A stretch of DNA of 64,000 nucleotides from Streptomyces sp. NBC_00414 (GTDB lineage Bacteria; Actinomycetota; Actinomycetes; Streptomycetales; Streptomycetaceae), in the NCBI RefSeq assembly GCF_036038375.1, contig NZ_CP107935.1:2604001-2668000 (forward strand), written 5' to 3'. The position numbers and the translations under genes were made by a program. Position 1 is the first letter of the stretch; every line of letters starts with the position of its first letter. This document shows positions 31,915-42,887 of this stretch, in pieces. The notes under the pieces were generated by a model. The model made no database searches. It saw nothing but the letters and a program-made list of their open reading frames with translations, and was not told the origin of the DNA.

Positions 31915-32643
31915 TCACCTGACGCCGGAGGCGCCAGCGAGGTCCCGCACGGGCCACACCCCGTCCACCACGGCCTCGGCGTCCCCCTTGCGCCGCAGAA
32001 AGCTCTGAAAGTCCGCCGCCCACTCCGCGTACCACTCGATCTGGCGGCGATGCAGCTCCGCCGGACCGAGCGCGGCCACCTTCGGATGCCGGACGGCTAT
32101 CGCGGTGGCCAGCCGACCCGCGGCCAGCGCGTCCGCCGAGGCGTCATGGGCGGAGTCGAGCGGAACACCGTACTCCGCGCAGACCGCTTCGAGATTCCGC
32201 TTGCCGCGGCGGTAGCGGTCCACCGAGCGGTCGATCGTGTACGGATCGATGACCGGCCCCGGTTCGGCACCGCCGAGCCGCTCGCGCAGCGACGGCAGTC
32301 CGTACCTCCGCAGTTCGGCGGAGAGCAGGGTCAGGTCGAAGGCCGCGTTGTACGCCACGACCGGGACGCCCGCCTGCCAGTAGGCGACGAGCACCGAGGC
32401 GATCGCGTCGGCCACCCGGTCGGCGGGGCTGCCCTCGGCCGCCGCTCTCTCGTTGCTGATCCCGTGCACCGCGACCGCGTCCGCCGGGATCTCGACCCCC
32501 GGGTCGGCGAGCCACTCCCGGTGCCCGGCGGGCTCCCCGCCGCGGACCTCTATCACCGCTCCGGTGACGATGCGCGCCTCGCGCGGATCGGTCCCGGTCG
32601 TCTCCAGGTCGAAGCCGATCAGCAGCTCCCCGTGCCAAGCCAT
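31915..32643 (-). CDS. 3'-5' exonuclease, DEDDh (DnaQ-like) family
   Basis: The 242-residue nuclease contains all DEDDh residues: FDLETTG at residues 11-17 (Asp 12, Glu 14), AYNAAFDLTLL with the second Asp, and HDASADALA with the His and last Asp. It removes nucleotides from DNA or RNA 3' ends; the cellular role (repair or proofreading accessory) is not defined. A ribosome site AAGGGGG precedes ATG 32643. It is convergent with the EamA gene, with only 18 bases between the stop codons. Confidence 0.88.
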   Translation of the reverse strand: MAWHGELLIGFDLETTGTDPREARIVTGAVIEVRGGEPAGHREWLADPGVEIPADAVAVHGISNERAAAEGSPADRVADAIASVLVAYWQAGVPVVAYNAAFDLTLLSAELRRYGLPSLRERLGGAEPGPVIDPYTIDRSVDRYRRGKRNLEAVCAEYGVPLDSAHDASADALAAGRLATAIAVRHPKVAALGPAELHRRQIEWYAEWAADFQSFLRRKGDAEAVVDGVWPVRDLAGASGVR

Positions 32644-32762
32644 GCCGGCCCCCTTCTTCGTGGTGCGTTCCCCCAGTGATCTCCACGATGCCATGGGCCA
32701 CTGACAATCCGAGGACCGCGTTCCGCTTACCGGTCGGCCCATCACCCGGGGAACGGGACCGG

Positions 32763-33995
32763 TCAGGACACAGGCCGCGAATCCGCCCAGGCCACCTCGA
32801 ACTCCTCGCGATACGTCCCGAAGAGCCCGTCCTCGCCCGCGTCGTCCGGCTTCAGGACGCGCCCTCCGCCGCGCAGGACGAGCACCGGCGCCTCCATCCC
32901 GCGGGTGCGCCGCAGATACGACTGCACGACCGCCACACCGTCCGAGCCGTCCCCGTCCACGAGGTACGCCGTGAAGCGGGGCGTCTCGTCGTAGACCTGG
33001 ATCTCGAAGGCGCCGGGGTCGCGCAGCCGGGCCCTGACCCGGCGCATGTGCAGGATGTTCATCTCCACGGAACGGCTCAACTCGCCCCGCTTTATCCCCA
33101 GTTCCCGCTCGCGTCGCTTCACGGCGCTGGACGCGGGGTTGAGGAACAGCAGCCGGGTACGGCAGCCGGACTCGGCCAGCCGCACGAGCCTGCGCCCCGA
33201 GAAGTTCTGCACGAGGAGGTTCAGGCCGATACCGATCGCGTCGAGGCGCCGGGAGCCGCCGAAGAAGTCCTCGGCGGGGAACTGCCTCAGCAGCCGCACC
33301 CGGTCCGAGTGCACGGCCACCACGTCCGCGTAGCGGTCGCCGACCAGGTTCTCGACGGCGTCGACGGGCAGCCGGCGGGCGGACGGCACGTCGCTGCCCG
33401 CGCCGAGGATCTCCAGGAGCTTCGCGGAGGCGCGCTCCGCCTGGGCGAGGACGGCCTCGGACAGGGCCCTGTTCCGCGAGACGACGTTGCGGGTGACTTC
33501 CAGCTCGTCCAGGGCGAGTTCGACGTCCCGGCGCTCGTCGAAGTACGGCTCGAAGCACGGCCAGTGCTGCACCATCAGCTCGCGCAGCTGCGGCAGGGTG
33601 AGGAAGCTCAGGACGTTGTCGTCGGCGGGGTCGAGCAAGTAGCCCTTGCGACGGCTGACTTCACGTACGGCGACGGCACGCTGGACCCATTCCTGGCCGG
33701 CGGGTCCGGCGGCGGCGACCACCCAGTCGTCCTCGCCGTGCACGGGTTCGTAGATCGGGCGCAGAACAGCGGCCACGACCGCGCGCAGCCGCTGTTCGAC
33801 GAGGTTCAGCCAGATGTAGGCCCGGCCGGCCCGCTGGGCGCGCGTACGCACCTCACCCCAGGCTTCGGCGCCCCAGTCCAGCTCCGCGCCGATCTCCATC
33901 GGACGGGCGAGGGACACCGCTCCCGGTGGGGCATCTGCGGAGCTCCCCTCGTGACCGCCGTCACCAGGGGGCAACTCCAGCCCTCCGGACCCCAC
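32763..33995 (-). CDS. SAV2148 family HEPN domain-containing protein
   Basis: This 410-residue protein is highly conserved in Streptomyces, as I recall, and named after S. avermitilis SAV2148. Recognised strings include GGLELPPGD, SLARPMEIGAELDWGA, WVQRAVAVREVSRRKGYLLD and SVEMNILHMRRVRARLRD. HEPN domains often act as RNases or RNA-binding modules in toxin or defence contexts, but no partner nucleotidyltransferase gene is present, so the role is open. I chose GTG 33995, which gives a start close to the remembered homologues; GTG 34001 and ATG 34037 are in frame. Confidence 0.75.
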   Translation of the reverse strand: MGSGGLELPPGDGGHEGSSADAPPGAVSLARPMEIGAELDWGAEAWGEVRTRAQRAGRAYIWLNLVEQRLRAVVAAVLRPIYEPVHGEDDWVVAAAGPAGQEWVQRAVAVREVSRRKGYLLDPADDNVLSFLTLPQLRELMVQHWPCFEPYFDERRDVELALDELEVTRNVVSRNRALSEAVLAQAERASAKLLEILGAGSDVPSARRLPVDAVENLVGDRYADVVAVHSDRVRLLRQFPAEDFFGGSRRLDAIGIGLNLLVQNFSGRRLVRLAESGCRTRLLFLNPASSAVKRRERELGIKRGELSRSVEMNILHMRRVRARLRDPGAFEIQVYDETPRFTAYLVDGDGSDGVAVVQSYLRRTRGMEAPVLVLRGGGRVLKPDDAGEDGLFGTYREEFEVAWADSRPVS

Positions 33996-34097
33996 CCGCA
34001 CACCGCCTTCCGCTCCCCCGAGCACTCCCCCAGCCAACGATCAAGGAAGGGTACTCCGGGAGCGGCGGGCGGTGCAGCCGGATGGACAGGTCGTTTC

Positions 34098-35423
34098 TCA
34101 ACTACCGCCTTGTACTTGCCCGTTCTGGTCGGCCAGCTCCGGCGGAGTGAGCGGATTCATAGCGGTGACGTCCCGCGGGGCCATCGAGAAGCCCTGCCAG
34201 TGGACCGGCATGGGCTGCTGGTCCTCGTCCCGGGCGACGTGGTGGAAGCCGATGTTCACCCAGCCCACGGGGTGCGTGAGGGCCTGTCCGTTGACCCACT
34301 TGTCGACGGACTTACCGCCTCCGGTACCGCAGTTGCGGAGGTTGTTGCTGGCGAACTGTTCGCACTTCTTGTACTCGGTGAAGTACATGTCGTGCTTGGT
34401 GAAAGCGCGGCCCGGGTACTTCGAGGTGGCGCCCGGCACGAACTCGTACGAACGGGCGTGCTCGTCCTTGTTCTTGCCGGTCGTGCTGACCACGCGCCAC
34501 CAGCGCATGTTCTTGGCGTCGCCCGCGAGTTCCTTGGTGATCTTCGTGCGGGTGGTCTTGTTGCGCGGGGCCTCGCCGCCGGCGGCCGGCGGGCTGACCA
34601 CGGAGTCGTACTGCTCGATCTTGTTCTTGGAGGTGCCGTCGAGGCCGAAGTTGAGCCGCCAGAAGACGTTGTGGCTGTGGCTGGTGGCGTACGACCTGGC
34701 GCCCTTGCCGATCGGCCAGCCGCGGCCGTCGCCGGCGTCGTAGTCACCGGGCGAGAGGCTGCCGGTGGCGCCGACGTTCATGTTGATGGTGCCGTCGTCC
34801 TGGAAGCGCCACTCGGTTATGTACTCGTACCAGCCGACCTGGTTGACCGTGTAGACGAGCAGGTCCTTGCCCTGCTGCTGGAAGACCTTGCTCGCCGAGT
34901 CGCCCTGCATGCGGTAGGCGTGGCCGCGCGAGCGGGTCGTGGTGCACAGGCCCTTGACGTCCGGGTGCTCCGGGTCCCAGGAGTCCGGGACCTTGACGGT
35001 CTTGATGGTGCCGCCGGGACACTCGCCGGGGGCCATGTTCATCAGGCCCTGTCCGAAACCGGCGCCCGTGAGGTCGTCGTACTCGACCGAGCCGTCGTCG
35101 TAGGGCACGTGGATCTGGGCGAGCTTCGCGCTCGTCAGGACCCGGATGGGGGCGGCCTCGCCCTTGGGCTGGTACGAGACGTTCTCCAGGACGAGCCCGG
35201 CCTCGCTCTCGTAGTGCCAGCACATCGTCCAGGTGGTGCCGGTGGCGAGCTTCTGCTCGATCTTGTACGCCGCGCTGCAGTCGGCGGCGGCAGCGGCCGC
35301 GGGGGCGGCCCTGGTCTCGGCGACGGCCGGTCCCGCGGCCGTCGTGACGCCGACGGCCAGGGCGGCCACCGAGAGGCCCGCCGCCGTCCGCCTGCGGGCG
35401 CGGCTGATTCTGTTCAGGCGCAT
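34098..35423 (-). CDS. Secreted copper amine oxidase-like protein, catalytic-domain part
   Basis: The 441-residue protein has a signal peptide (residues 1 to about 36) followed directly by the catalytic beta-sandwich of copper amine oxidases. Matches in order are PIRVLTSAKLAQIHVPYDDG, the catalytic-base region VEYDDLTGAGFG (Asp 116/117), GECPGGTI for the usual cysteine segment, the cofactor region GWYEYITEW with Tyr 199, the copper ligands HSH at 249-251 in SHSHNVFWRLNFGLDG, and a third ligand region with FHHVARDED and PMPVHWQGF near residues 393-412. Such enzymes oxidise primary amines to aldehydes using topaquinone made from the Tyr. Here the consensus Asn before that Tyr is Trp, so cofactor formation is doubtful. 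The N2/N3 domains are missing and seem to be encoded by the next gene upstream. Confidence 0.72.
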   Translation of the reverse strand: MRLNRISRARRRTAAGLSVAALAVGVTTAAGPAVAETRAAPAAAAAADCSAAYKIEQKLATGTTWTMCWHYESEAGLVLENVSYQPKGEAAPIRVLTSAKLAQIHVPYDDGSVEYDDLTGAGFGQGLMNMAPGECPGGTIKTVKVPDSWDPEHPDVKGLCTTTRSRGHAYRMQGDSASKVFQQQGKDLLVYTVNQVGWYEYITEWRFQDDGTINMNVGATGSLSPGDYDAGDGRGWPIGKGARSYATSHSHNVFWRLNFGLDGTSKNKIEQYDSVVSPPAAGGEAPRNKTTRTKITKELAGDAKNMRWWRVVSTTGKNKDEHARSYEFVPGATSKYPGRAFTKHDMYFTEYKKCEQFASNNLRNCGTGGGKSVDKWVNGQALTHPVGWVNIGFHHVARDEDQQPMPVHWQGFSMAPRDVTAMNPLTPPELADQNGQVQGGS

Positions 35424-35524
35424 GAAGAAATGACTCCCTTGCACAAGCAGGAAAGTGGGAAAGGTGAAGTGAGGTCGGCGAAGTCGACTGTCCCTACGGA
35501 GGGAGGCCGGTGGACCGGGAAGAC

Positions 35525-36343
35525 TCAGCCGACCTTGGCGACCTTGCGGGCGCTGAGGTCGACCACCAGGTCACGGCTGTCGATCCAGGACCCGTTCTTG
35601 ATCTTCACGAAGAGCCGCAGGCAGCGGTGCTCGCCGCAGTCCGCGAGGGCGGCCGGCGTGCCGGAGTTCGCCCGGAAGACCATGCTGTTGAGCATCAGCT
35701 GGTCGGGAGTGGTCAGCTCCTTCCCGGTCGCGTCCTTGTAGTCGGCCTTCAGTCCGGCACCCAGCCGGTCGGCGATCAGGAGCTGCGCGGCCTCGACGGT
35801 CTCGGCGCGGCTGAGCGGCGGCTGGACGCCGTGCTGGGTGTCGGTCGACTCGACCTTGCCGGTGTCGAGGTTCACCGTCCTGGTGACGAGCGAGTCGTCC
35901 TTGTAGTCGTAGAACGACACCTCGGCGCGGCGCGGCGCGTTCGGGTCGTCCAGTTCGCTCGCCTCGGGCTCGGAGAGGTCGACGGTGATCCGCTGCGGCC
36001 CCTTCTCGCCCTCCACGTTCTCGCTGCTGCGCAGGAGCTGACGGTCCAGGGCGAGCTTCTCGACCCGCTCGGTCTCGTCGTCGGTGAGCGGGTCGCGCCC
36101 CTTGCCCTTGTCGCCCTCGGCCGGAGCCTGCTCGACGACACCCGGCTGCACGGCGCCCTGCCCCTGGCCCTGCTCCCCGGCCTGCCCCGCCGCCTGGGCG
36201 GTCCGGCCCGTCCCCTGGCCGCCGGAGTCGTCGGCGCCCGCCGAGCCCGGCAGGGTGATCCCGACCATCACGGCCGTCCCTGCGACCGCTATGGCCGCGC
36301 CCGCCACCACCTTGCCCAGATGGCGGTGCACTATTGTGCGCAC
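35525..36343 (-). CDS. Secreted protein resembling the N-terminal domains of copper amine oxidase
   Basis: The 272-residue product has a signal peptide (hydrophobic VVAGAAIAVAGTAVMVGITL, cleavage near residue 36), a Gly/Gln-rich linker and a C-terminal globular region. The string AEVSFYDYKDDSLVTRTVNL followed by HGVQPPLSRAETVEAAQLL resembles the small N2 domain of copper amine oxidases, which reads similarly before the catalytic domain. It is directly upstream of the catalytic-part gene on the same strand (101-base gap), in the same order as the domains of a one-chain enzyme. I infer a two-subunit version. Two cysteines near the C terminus (DCGEHRC) may form a disulfide. The GTG start has AGGGGAAAT upstream. 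Confidence 0.6.
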   Translation of the reverse strand: MRTIVHRHLGKVVAGAAIAVAGTAVMVGITLPGSAGADDSGGQGTGRTAQAAGQAGEQGQGQGAVQPGVVEQAPAEGDKGKGRDPLTDDETERVEKLALDRQLLRSSENVEGEKGPQRITVDLSEPEASELDDPNAPRRAEVSFYDYKDDSLVTRTVNLDTGKVESTDTQHGVQPPLSRAETVEAAQLLIADRLGAGLKADYKDATGKELTTPDQLMLNSMVFRANSGTPAALADCGEHRCLRLFVKIKNGSWIDSRDLVVDLSARKVAKVG

Positions 36344-36502
36344 ATTTCCCCCTACTCCCCCTGTATCTCTAGGAGTCGATCGAGTTCCACTGGTTCGGCA
36401 TACCGCGTATGCACTGGTCGACCGGTAAGAGGGAGGTAAGTCCTAGGTGGTTCCATCAGTTTCGGGGACACTCGGGCGGGAGTCGCCCTCTGCGACGTCG
36501 CA

Positions 36503-36517
36503 CAACTGGAAGAGTTG
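36503..36517. promoter_or_regulatory. Small dyad before glgX
   Basis: CAACT-GGAAG-AGTTG is a perfect interrupted inverted repeat ending five bases before the glgX ATG and overlapping its likely ribosome site. It could be an operator or an mRNA structure affecting translation. Confidence 0.3.
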
Positions 36518-36522
36518 CATCC

Positions 36523-38631
<2,109 letters not shown>

Positions 38632-38703
38632 CGCTCCGCACGGGGTGCCGTTTACGGGTGGGGGCCGGCCGCGCCGTTCCCCGCGCCCCTGAAGGCAAAG
38701 ATT

Positions 38704-38747
38704 GCGCGGTTCCCCGCGCCCCTGATGGGGGGCGCGGGGAACCGCGC
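38704..38747. terminator. Family B hairpin between glgX and treY
   Basis: A perfect 19-base-pair stem (38704-38722 with 38729-38747) and a 6-base loop contain the core GCGCGGTTCCCCGCGCCCC. A further core copy lies just upstream at 38671-38690. It probably terminates glgX transcription, so treY has its own promoter. Confidence 0.75.
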
Positions 38748-38859
38748 GCTCAGCCACGGCGGGCCCGCACCTGCAACCCGCACCTACAAACGGCAGCCCC
38801 CGCGGAGCGGCAGCGTGTCGGGAGACACGAAACGGCGCCGGCCGGGTACGTAAGTCTTC

Positions 38860-41337
38860 ATGACACCTGCCGCGCCGACCGCCACCTACCGCCTGCAACT
38901 CCAGCCGGAGTTCCCCTTCAGCGCGGCCGAGCAGGCCGTCCCCTACCTGGCCGGGCTCGGCGTCTCGCATCTGCATCTGTCGCCCGTCCTGGAGGCCGTA
39001 CCGGGCTCGGGGCACGGCTACGACGTCGTGGACCCCGCGCGCGTGCGGGAGGAACTCGGCGGCGAGGAAGGCCTGCGCGCCCTGTCCCGTACCGCCCGCG
39101 AACACGGCCTGGGCCTCGTCCTCGACATCGTGCCGAACCACATGGCGATGTCCCCCCGCCACAACCACCCCCTGTGGGAGGTGCTGCGCGAGGGCCCCGA
39201 CTCGCCGTACGCGCGCTGGTTCGACATCGACTGGGACGCCCAGGGCGGGCGCGTCCTGCTGCCGGTGCTCGGGCAGCCGCTGGGCGCGGAGACCGGCGCC
39301 CTGGTGGTCGACGGGGACGTCCTGCGCTACCACGACCACGCGTTCCCGCTGCGGGCCGGCACCGCGGACCTGCCGCTTCCCGAGCTGCTGGACGCGCAGT
39401 GGTACCGGCTCGCCTGGTGGCGGCTGGCCCGCACCGAGCTGAACTACCGGCGGTTCTTCAGCATTTCGGAGCTCATCGGGGTGCGCGTCGAGGAACCGGA
39501 GGTCTTCACGGCCACCCACGCCAAGATCCTTCAGCTGCTGGACGAGGGCGTGGTCGACGGGCTGCGGATCGACCACCCGGACGGCCTCGCCGACCCGGAC
39601 GCGTATCTGCGGCGTCTCCACGAGGCGACGGGCGGACGCTGGACCGTGGTGGAGAAGATCCTCGCGGACGGCGAGCCGCTGCCCGCCGCCTGGCCGGTCG
39701 CGGGCACCACCGGCTACGACGCGCTGCGGCACATCGACGGCGTCTTCACGGACCCGGCGGGCGCCGGTGAACTCCTCGGCCAGTACCGGCGGTTCGCGGC
39801 CCCCCAGGCCGACCGCGGGGGCGTCTGGGAGGCGACCGTGCGGCGGGCCGCGTACAAGGTGGTCCACCACGAGCTGGCCGCCGAGGTCGACCGGCTCACC
39901 CGCGAGGCGGACCGGCTGTGCCGCACGTCCGCGGACCCGGCGCTGCGCGACCGCGCCCCCTGGGCCCTGCGCACCGCGCTGCGGGAGCTGCTCGTCCGGC
40001 TTGAGGTCTACCGGCCCTACACCTCCGGGGACGCCGCGTCGGTCGTCACCGAGGAGGCCGCGGAGGAGGCCAAGCAGGCCTTCAAGGTCCCCGAGGAGGC
40101 CCACGTCGTCGATCTCGTACGGGATCTGGTGCTGGGCCGGGTCGGTGAGGGCCCCGGGTTCGCGGCGTTCCGGGCCCGGTTCGCCCAGCTCGCGTCGGCG
40201 CTGCGGGCCAAGTCCGTGGAGGACACGGCGTTCTACCGGTACGTACCGCTGCTGTCGGCGACCGAGGTGGGCGGCGAACCGGGGTCGCCCGCGGTGTCCC
40301 CTGAGGACTTCCACACGTACTGCGCGCGCGTGCAGCGCGACTGGCCCGCCACCGGCACCGTGCTGTCGACGCACGACACGAAGCGCAGCGCCGACGTCCG
40401 GGCCGCGGTCTCCGTGCTCACCCAGGCCCCCTCGCGCTGGGCCGACCTGCTCGCCGAGGTGACCGGGCGGACGGCCGCCGAGGGGGTGGGCGCGCCGGAT
40501 CCGCAGGTGGCCTGGGCCGCCTGGCAGACCGCCGTCGGACTCGGCCCCGCGGACGGCGAACGGCTTCAGGGCGCCCTGCTGAAACACATCAGGGAGGCGG
40601 GCCTCGCCACGGCGTGGACCGAGCAGGATCCCGCGTACGAGGAGGCCGTGGCGGCCTTCCTGAAGGCGGGCCCGTGCGGGGTGCCCGGCCGGCTCGTCGC
40701 CGAGTTCAGGGCCTCGCTGGAGCCGTACGTGCGGGCGAACGTCCTCGGGGCGGCCCTCGTCCATCTGACGATGCCGGGGGTGCCGGACCTGTACCAGGGC
40801 ACGGAGGCCGAGTACCGGGCGCTGGTCGACCCGGACAACCGGCGGCCCGTGCGTTTCCCTCCGGAGGACGCTGAGGACGCGGAGGGCGTGGAGGGTTCGG
40901 AGGGCTCGGGCGGCCTGTCCGACCTCTCCGGTCTCTCCGGGCTGTCCGGGCTGTCCGGGCTGTCCGGGCTGTCCGGGCTGTCCGCCGAGAAGGCCTTGCT
41001 CACGACGGCCGCCCTGCGGCTGCGACGGCGGCGCCCCGCCGTGTTCGGCGAGTCCGCCGCGTACGAGCCGCTGCCCGCGCACGGCCCTGGGGCCGCGCAC
41101 TGTCTGGCGTTCGCGCGCTCCGGAGAGGTGGTCACGGCCGTCTCCCGGCTGTCGCTGCGCCTGGCGGAGGAGGGCGGCTGGCGCGACACCGAACTGCCGC
41201 TGCCCCCGGGACGCTGGACCGATCTGCTCACCCCCGGCCGGGAGTTCACGGGGCACGCACGCGTGGAGGCGCTTTTCGGACGGTTGCCCGTGGTGCTGCT
41301 GGAGCGGGCGGGAGACGATCCCGTGTCCGGCGGCTGA
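38860..41337 (+). CDS. treY: Malto-oligosyltrehalose synthase TreY
   Basis: TreY isomerises the reducing-end alpha-1,4 bond of maltodextrins to the alpha,alpha-1,1 bond of trehalose. The 825-residue GH13 protein shows the motifs DIVPNHMAMSP, DGLRIDHPDGLADP with the nucleophile Asp, WTVVEKILADGEPLP with the acid/base Glu, and STHDTKRSADVRA. The N-terminal ATYRLQLQPEFPFSAAEQAV is typical of the family. Around residues 685-710, after an acidic stretch, there is a run of Gly-Leu-Ser triplets encoded by a 9-base tandem repeat, absent from ordinary TreY proteins as far as I know. TreZ, the partner enzyme, is encoded at 45822, with four unrelated genes in between. Confidence 0.93.
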   Translation: MTPAAPTATYRLQLQPEFPFSAAEQAVPYLAGLGVSHLHLSPVLEAVPGSGHGYDVVDPARVREELGGEEGLRALSRTAREHGLGLVLDIVPNHMAMSPRHNHPLWEVLREGPDSPYARWFDIDWDAQGGRVLLPVLGQPLGAETGALVVDGDVLRYHDHAFPLRAGTADLPLPELLDAQWYRLAWWRLARTELNYRRFFSISELIGVRVEEPEVFTATHAKILQLLDEGVVDGLRIDHPDGLADPDAYLRRLHEATGGRWTVVEKILADGEPLPAAWPVAGTTGYDALRHIDGVFTDPAGAGELLGQYRRFAAPQADRGGVWEATVRRAAYKVVHHELAAEVDRLTREADRLCRTSADPALRDRAPWALRTALRELLVRLEVYRPYTSGDAASVVTEEAAEEAKQAFKVPEEAHVVDLVRDLVLGRVGEGPGFAAFRARFAQLASALRAKSVEDTAFYRYVPLLSATEVGGEPGSPAVSPEDFHTYCARVQRDWPATGTVLSTHDTKRSADVRAAVSVLTQAPSRWADLLAEVTGRTAAEGVGAPDPQVAWAAWQTAVGLGPADGERLQGALLKHIREAGLATAWTEQDPAYEEAVAAFLKAGPCGVPGRLVAEFRASLEPYVRANVLGAALVHLTMPGVPDLYQGTEAEYRALVDPDNRRPVRFPPEDAEDAEGVEGSEGSGGLSDLSGLSGLSGLSGLSGLSGLSAEKALLTTAALRLRRRRPAVFGESAAYEPLPAHGPGAAHCLAFARSGEVVTAVSRLSLRLAEEGGWRDTELPLPPGRWTDLLTPGREFTGHARVEALFGRLPVVLLERAGDDPVSGG
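40939..40983 (+). repeat. In-frame 9-base tandem repeat inside treY
   Basis: GGGCTGTCC occurs five times without a mismatch, preceded by two degenerate units, coding for Gly-Leu-Ser each time. Because the unit is a multiple of three, copy-number change by slippage would alter only the linker length. Confidence 0.9.
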
Positions 41338-41511
41338 CGGGCGCCGCCGGGGTACTGGTGCCGGTCGCGACCGGCGTCCGGGGTGACATCGCCGCCCCGG
41401 ACACCCGTAAGTGCTGCTGGGCGCTCCCCGGAGGCGCCCCTTCGCGTACTTGACAGTTCATCCAGTCCGTGGAGTACTGCGGATTGCGACGCCGAGCGGA
41501 CCAAGTCGGGG

Positions 41512-42762
41512 GTGAGTCTCCTGCCGGAGCTGCGCTACCCCAGTGTGACCGAACTCGAACGCTCCGCCGGGGCTCTGGCGGCCCATCGGCCGGGCCTGTG
41601 CTGCCTCAGACAGATCGGTGCCTCGCGCGCCGGCCGACCCCTGTACCTGCTGTCCGTGGGCCGTGCAGAGCGCGCGGTGCTGGTCGTCGCGGGCGCCCAC
41701 GCCAACGAGCCCACCGGCGGCTCCACCCTGCTGGCACTGGCCGAACGGGTCGTGCGTGAGCGGCGGTTGCGGGCCGACACGTCCTGGCACTTCCTGCTCT
41801 GCGCGGACCCCGACGGCGCCAGCCTCCATGTGACTCCGGCGCCGCGCACCCTGCTCGACTACCACCTCGGCTTCTTCCGCCCGGCCGGACCCGAGCAGCC
41901 CGAGTGGTCACCGTCTGTGCTGCCGCCCGACCGGCTGCCGCCCGAGACCCTGGCCCTCTTCCGGGTCATCGACGAACTCCGCCCCTACCTCCAGGTGACG
42001 CTCCACGGCACCGACCTCGGCGGCAGCTGGGTGCAGCTCACGAAGGACATCCCGGGCCTGGCCGAGCCGTTCGCCAAGTCCGCGGCGGAACTGAACATCC
42101 CGGTCGAGACGGGCGCCTCGGACGCCGCCGGCTGGCCGGCCTCCGGGCCCGGGGTGCATGTGATGCCCGCGCCCGGCACGGACCTCGCGCACCTGAGCAT
42201 GCCGGACGACGCCCGGCAGAGCACCTGGTACCGCGCCCATCTGTACGGCGGCCTGACCGCGGTCGTCGAGGTGCCGATGTGGGCCAGCGACCTGGTGGAC
42301 GATCCGACGCCGCATCCCGCGCCGGCGGCGGCGATGCGGCGCCTGGCACGCAGGCTCCGGCAGGACGCGGGCCAGGTCGAGGACGTCCTCGTCGAGGCGC
42401 TGCCGCGGCTCCCCGGCCCCGCCGGGCCACTGCTGCGTGCCGCCAAGTGGGCGCTGGAACTGGTTCCCGGGCTGGCCGGCGACTGGGTCCGGCCGCCGCC
42501 CGCGGACACCACGATGGCGCACGTGGGCAGCGTGGACGCGTTCGGCCGCCGGCTCCCGCTGCGGGCCGCGGCGATGCTCCTGCGGGTCCTGCGGGAGGCC
42601 GACGACCGTGCCGCGCCCGCCCTGGAGCACCTGGTCGGGTCCTGGAGCGAGGCCTTCGCCCAGCGCTTCCGGGCGCGCTGGGTGCCTCTGGAGCACCAGG
42701 TCGAGCACCAGAGCCGCACGGTGCTGGCCGCGGCGCGGCACGCCCGGGACGGGGCGCCGTGA
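41512..42762 (+). CDS. M14 family zinc carboxypeptidase-like protein
   Basis: The 416-residue protein has the M14 metallocarboxypeptidase zinc motif: GAHANEPTGG holds the His-x-x-Glu pair and LQVTLHGTDLGG the third ligand, His. The opening LPELRYPSVTEL and SRAGRPLYLLSVG are typical of the family. No signal peptide is evident, so it seems cytoplasmic. The nature of the substrate (peptide tail, gamma-D-Glu amide or amidated compound) is not clear. GTG 41512 fits the start of the paralogue at 43373-44797; GTG 41383 is also in frame but would add an atypical 43 residues. It is 174 bases downstream of treY. Confidence 0.75.
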   Translation: MSLLPELRYPSVTELERSAGALAAHRPGLCCLRQIGASRAGRPLYLLSVGRAERAVLVVAGAHANEPTGGSTLLALAERVVRERRLRADTSWHFLLCADPDGASLHVTPAPRTLLDYHLGFFRPAGPEQPEWSPSVLPPDRLPPETLALFRVIDELRPYLQVTLHGTDLGGSWVQLTKDIPGLAEPFAKSAAELNIPVETGASDAAGWPASGPGVHVMPAPGTDLAHLSMPDDARQSTWYRAHLYGGLTAVVEVPMWASDLVDDPTPHPAPAAAMRRLARRLRQDAGQVEDVLVEALPRLPGPAGPLLRAAKWALELVPGLAGDWVRPPPADTTMAHVGSVDAFGRRLPLRAAAMLLRVLREADDRAAPALEHLVGSWSEAFAQRFRARWVPLEHQVEHQSRTVLAAARHARDGAP

Positions 42763-42816
42763 GACTCCGGCCGGACCGTCCCGCGCGGACGTGCGCGGAC
42801 GGAACCGGCGGCCGAC

Positions 42817-42887
42817 GCGGTCAGTACGACCGGTGCGGTTCGTGCGACAGGCGCGGTCAGTACGACCGGTGCGGTCCGTGCGGCAGG
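42817..42887. repeat. 35-base direct duplication at the 3' end of the SSI gene
   Basis: Segments 42817-42851 and 42853-42887 agree at 33 of 35 positions. The second copy holds the stop codon and final codons of the inhibitor gene, so the gene end was duplicated locally and a spare copy lies just beyond it. Confidence 0.8.

Noticed and set aside
40939..40983. Possible CRISPR-like array
   Set aside because: The units are contiguous 9-mers without spacers and lie in frame inside treY.
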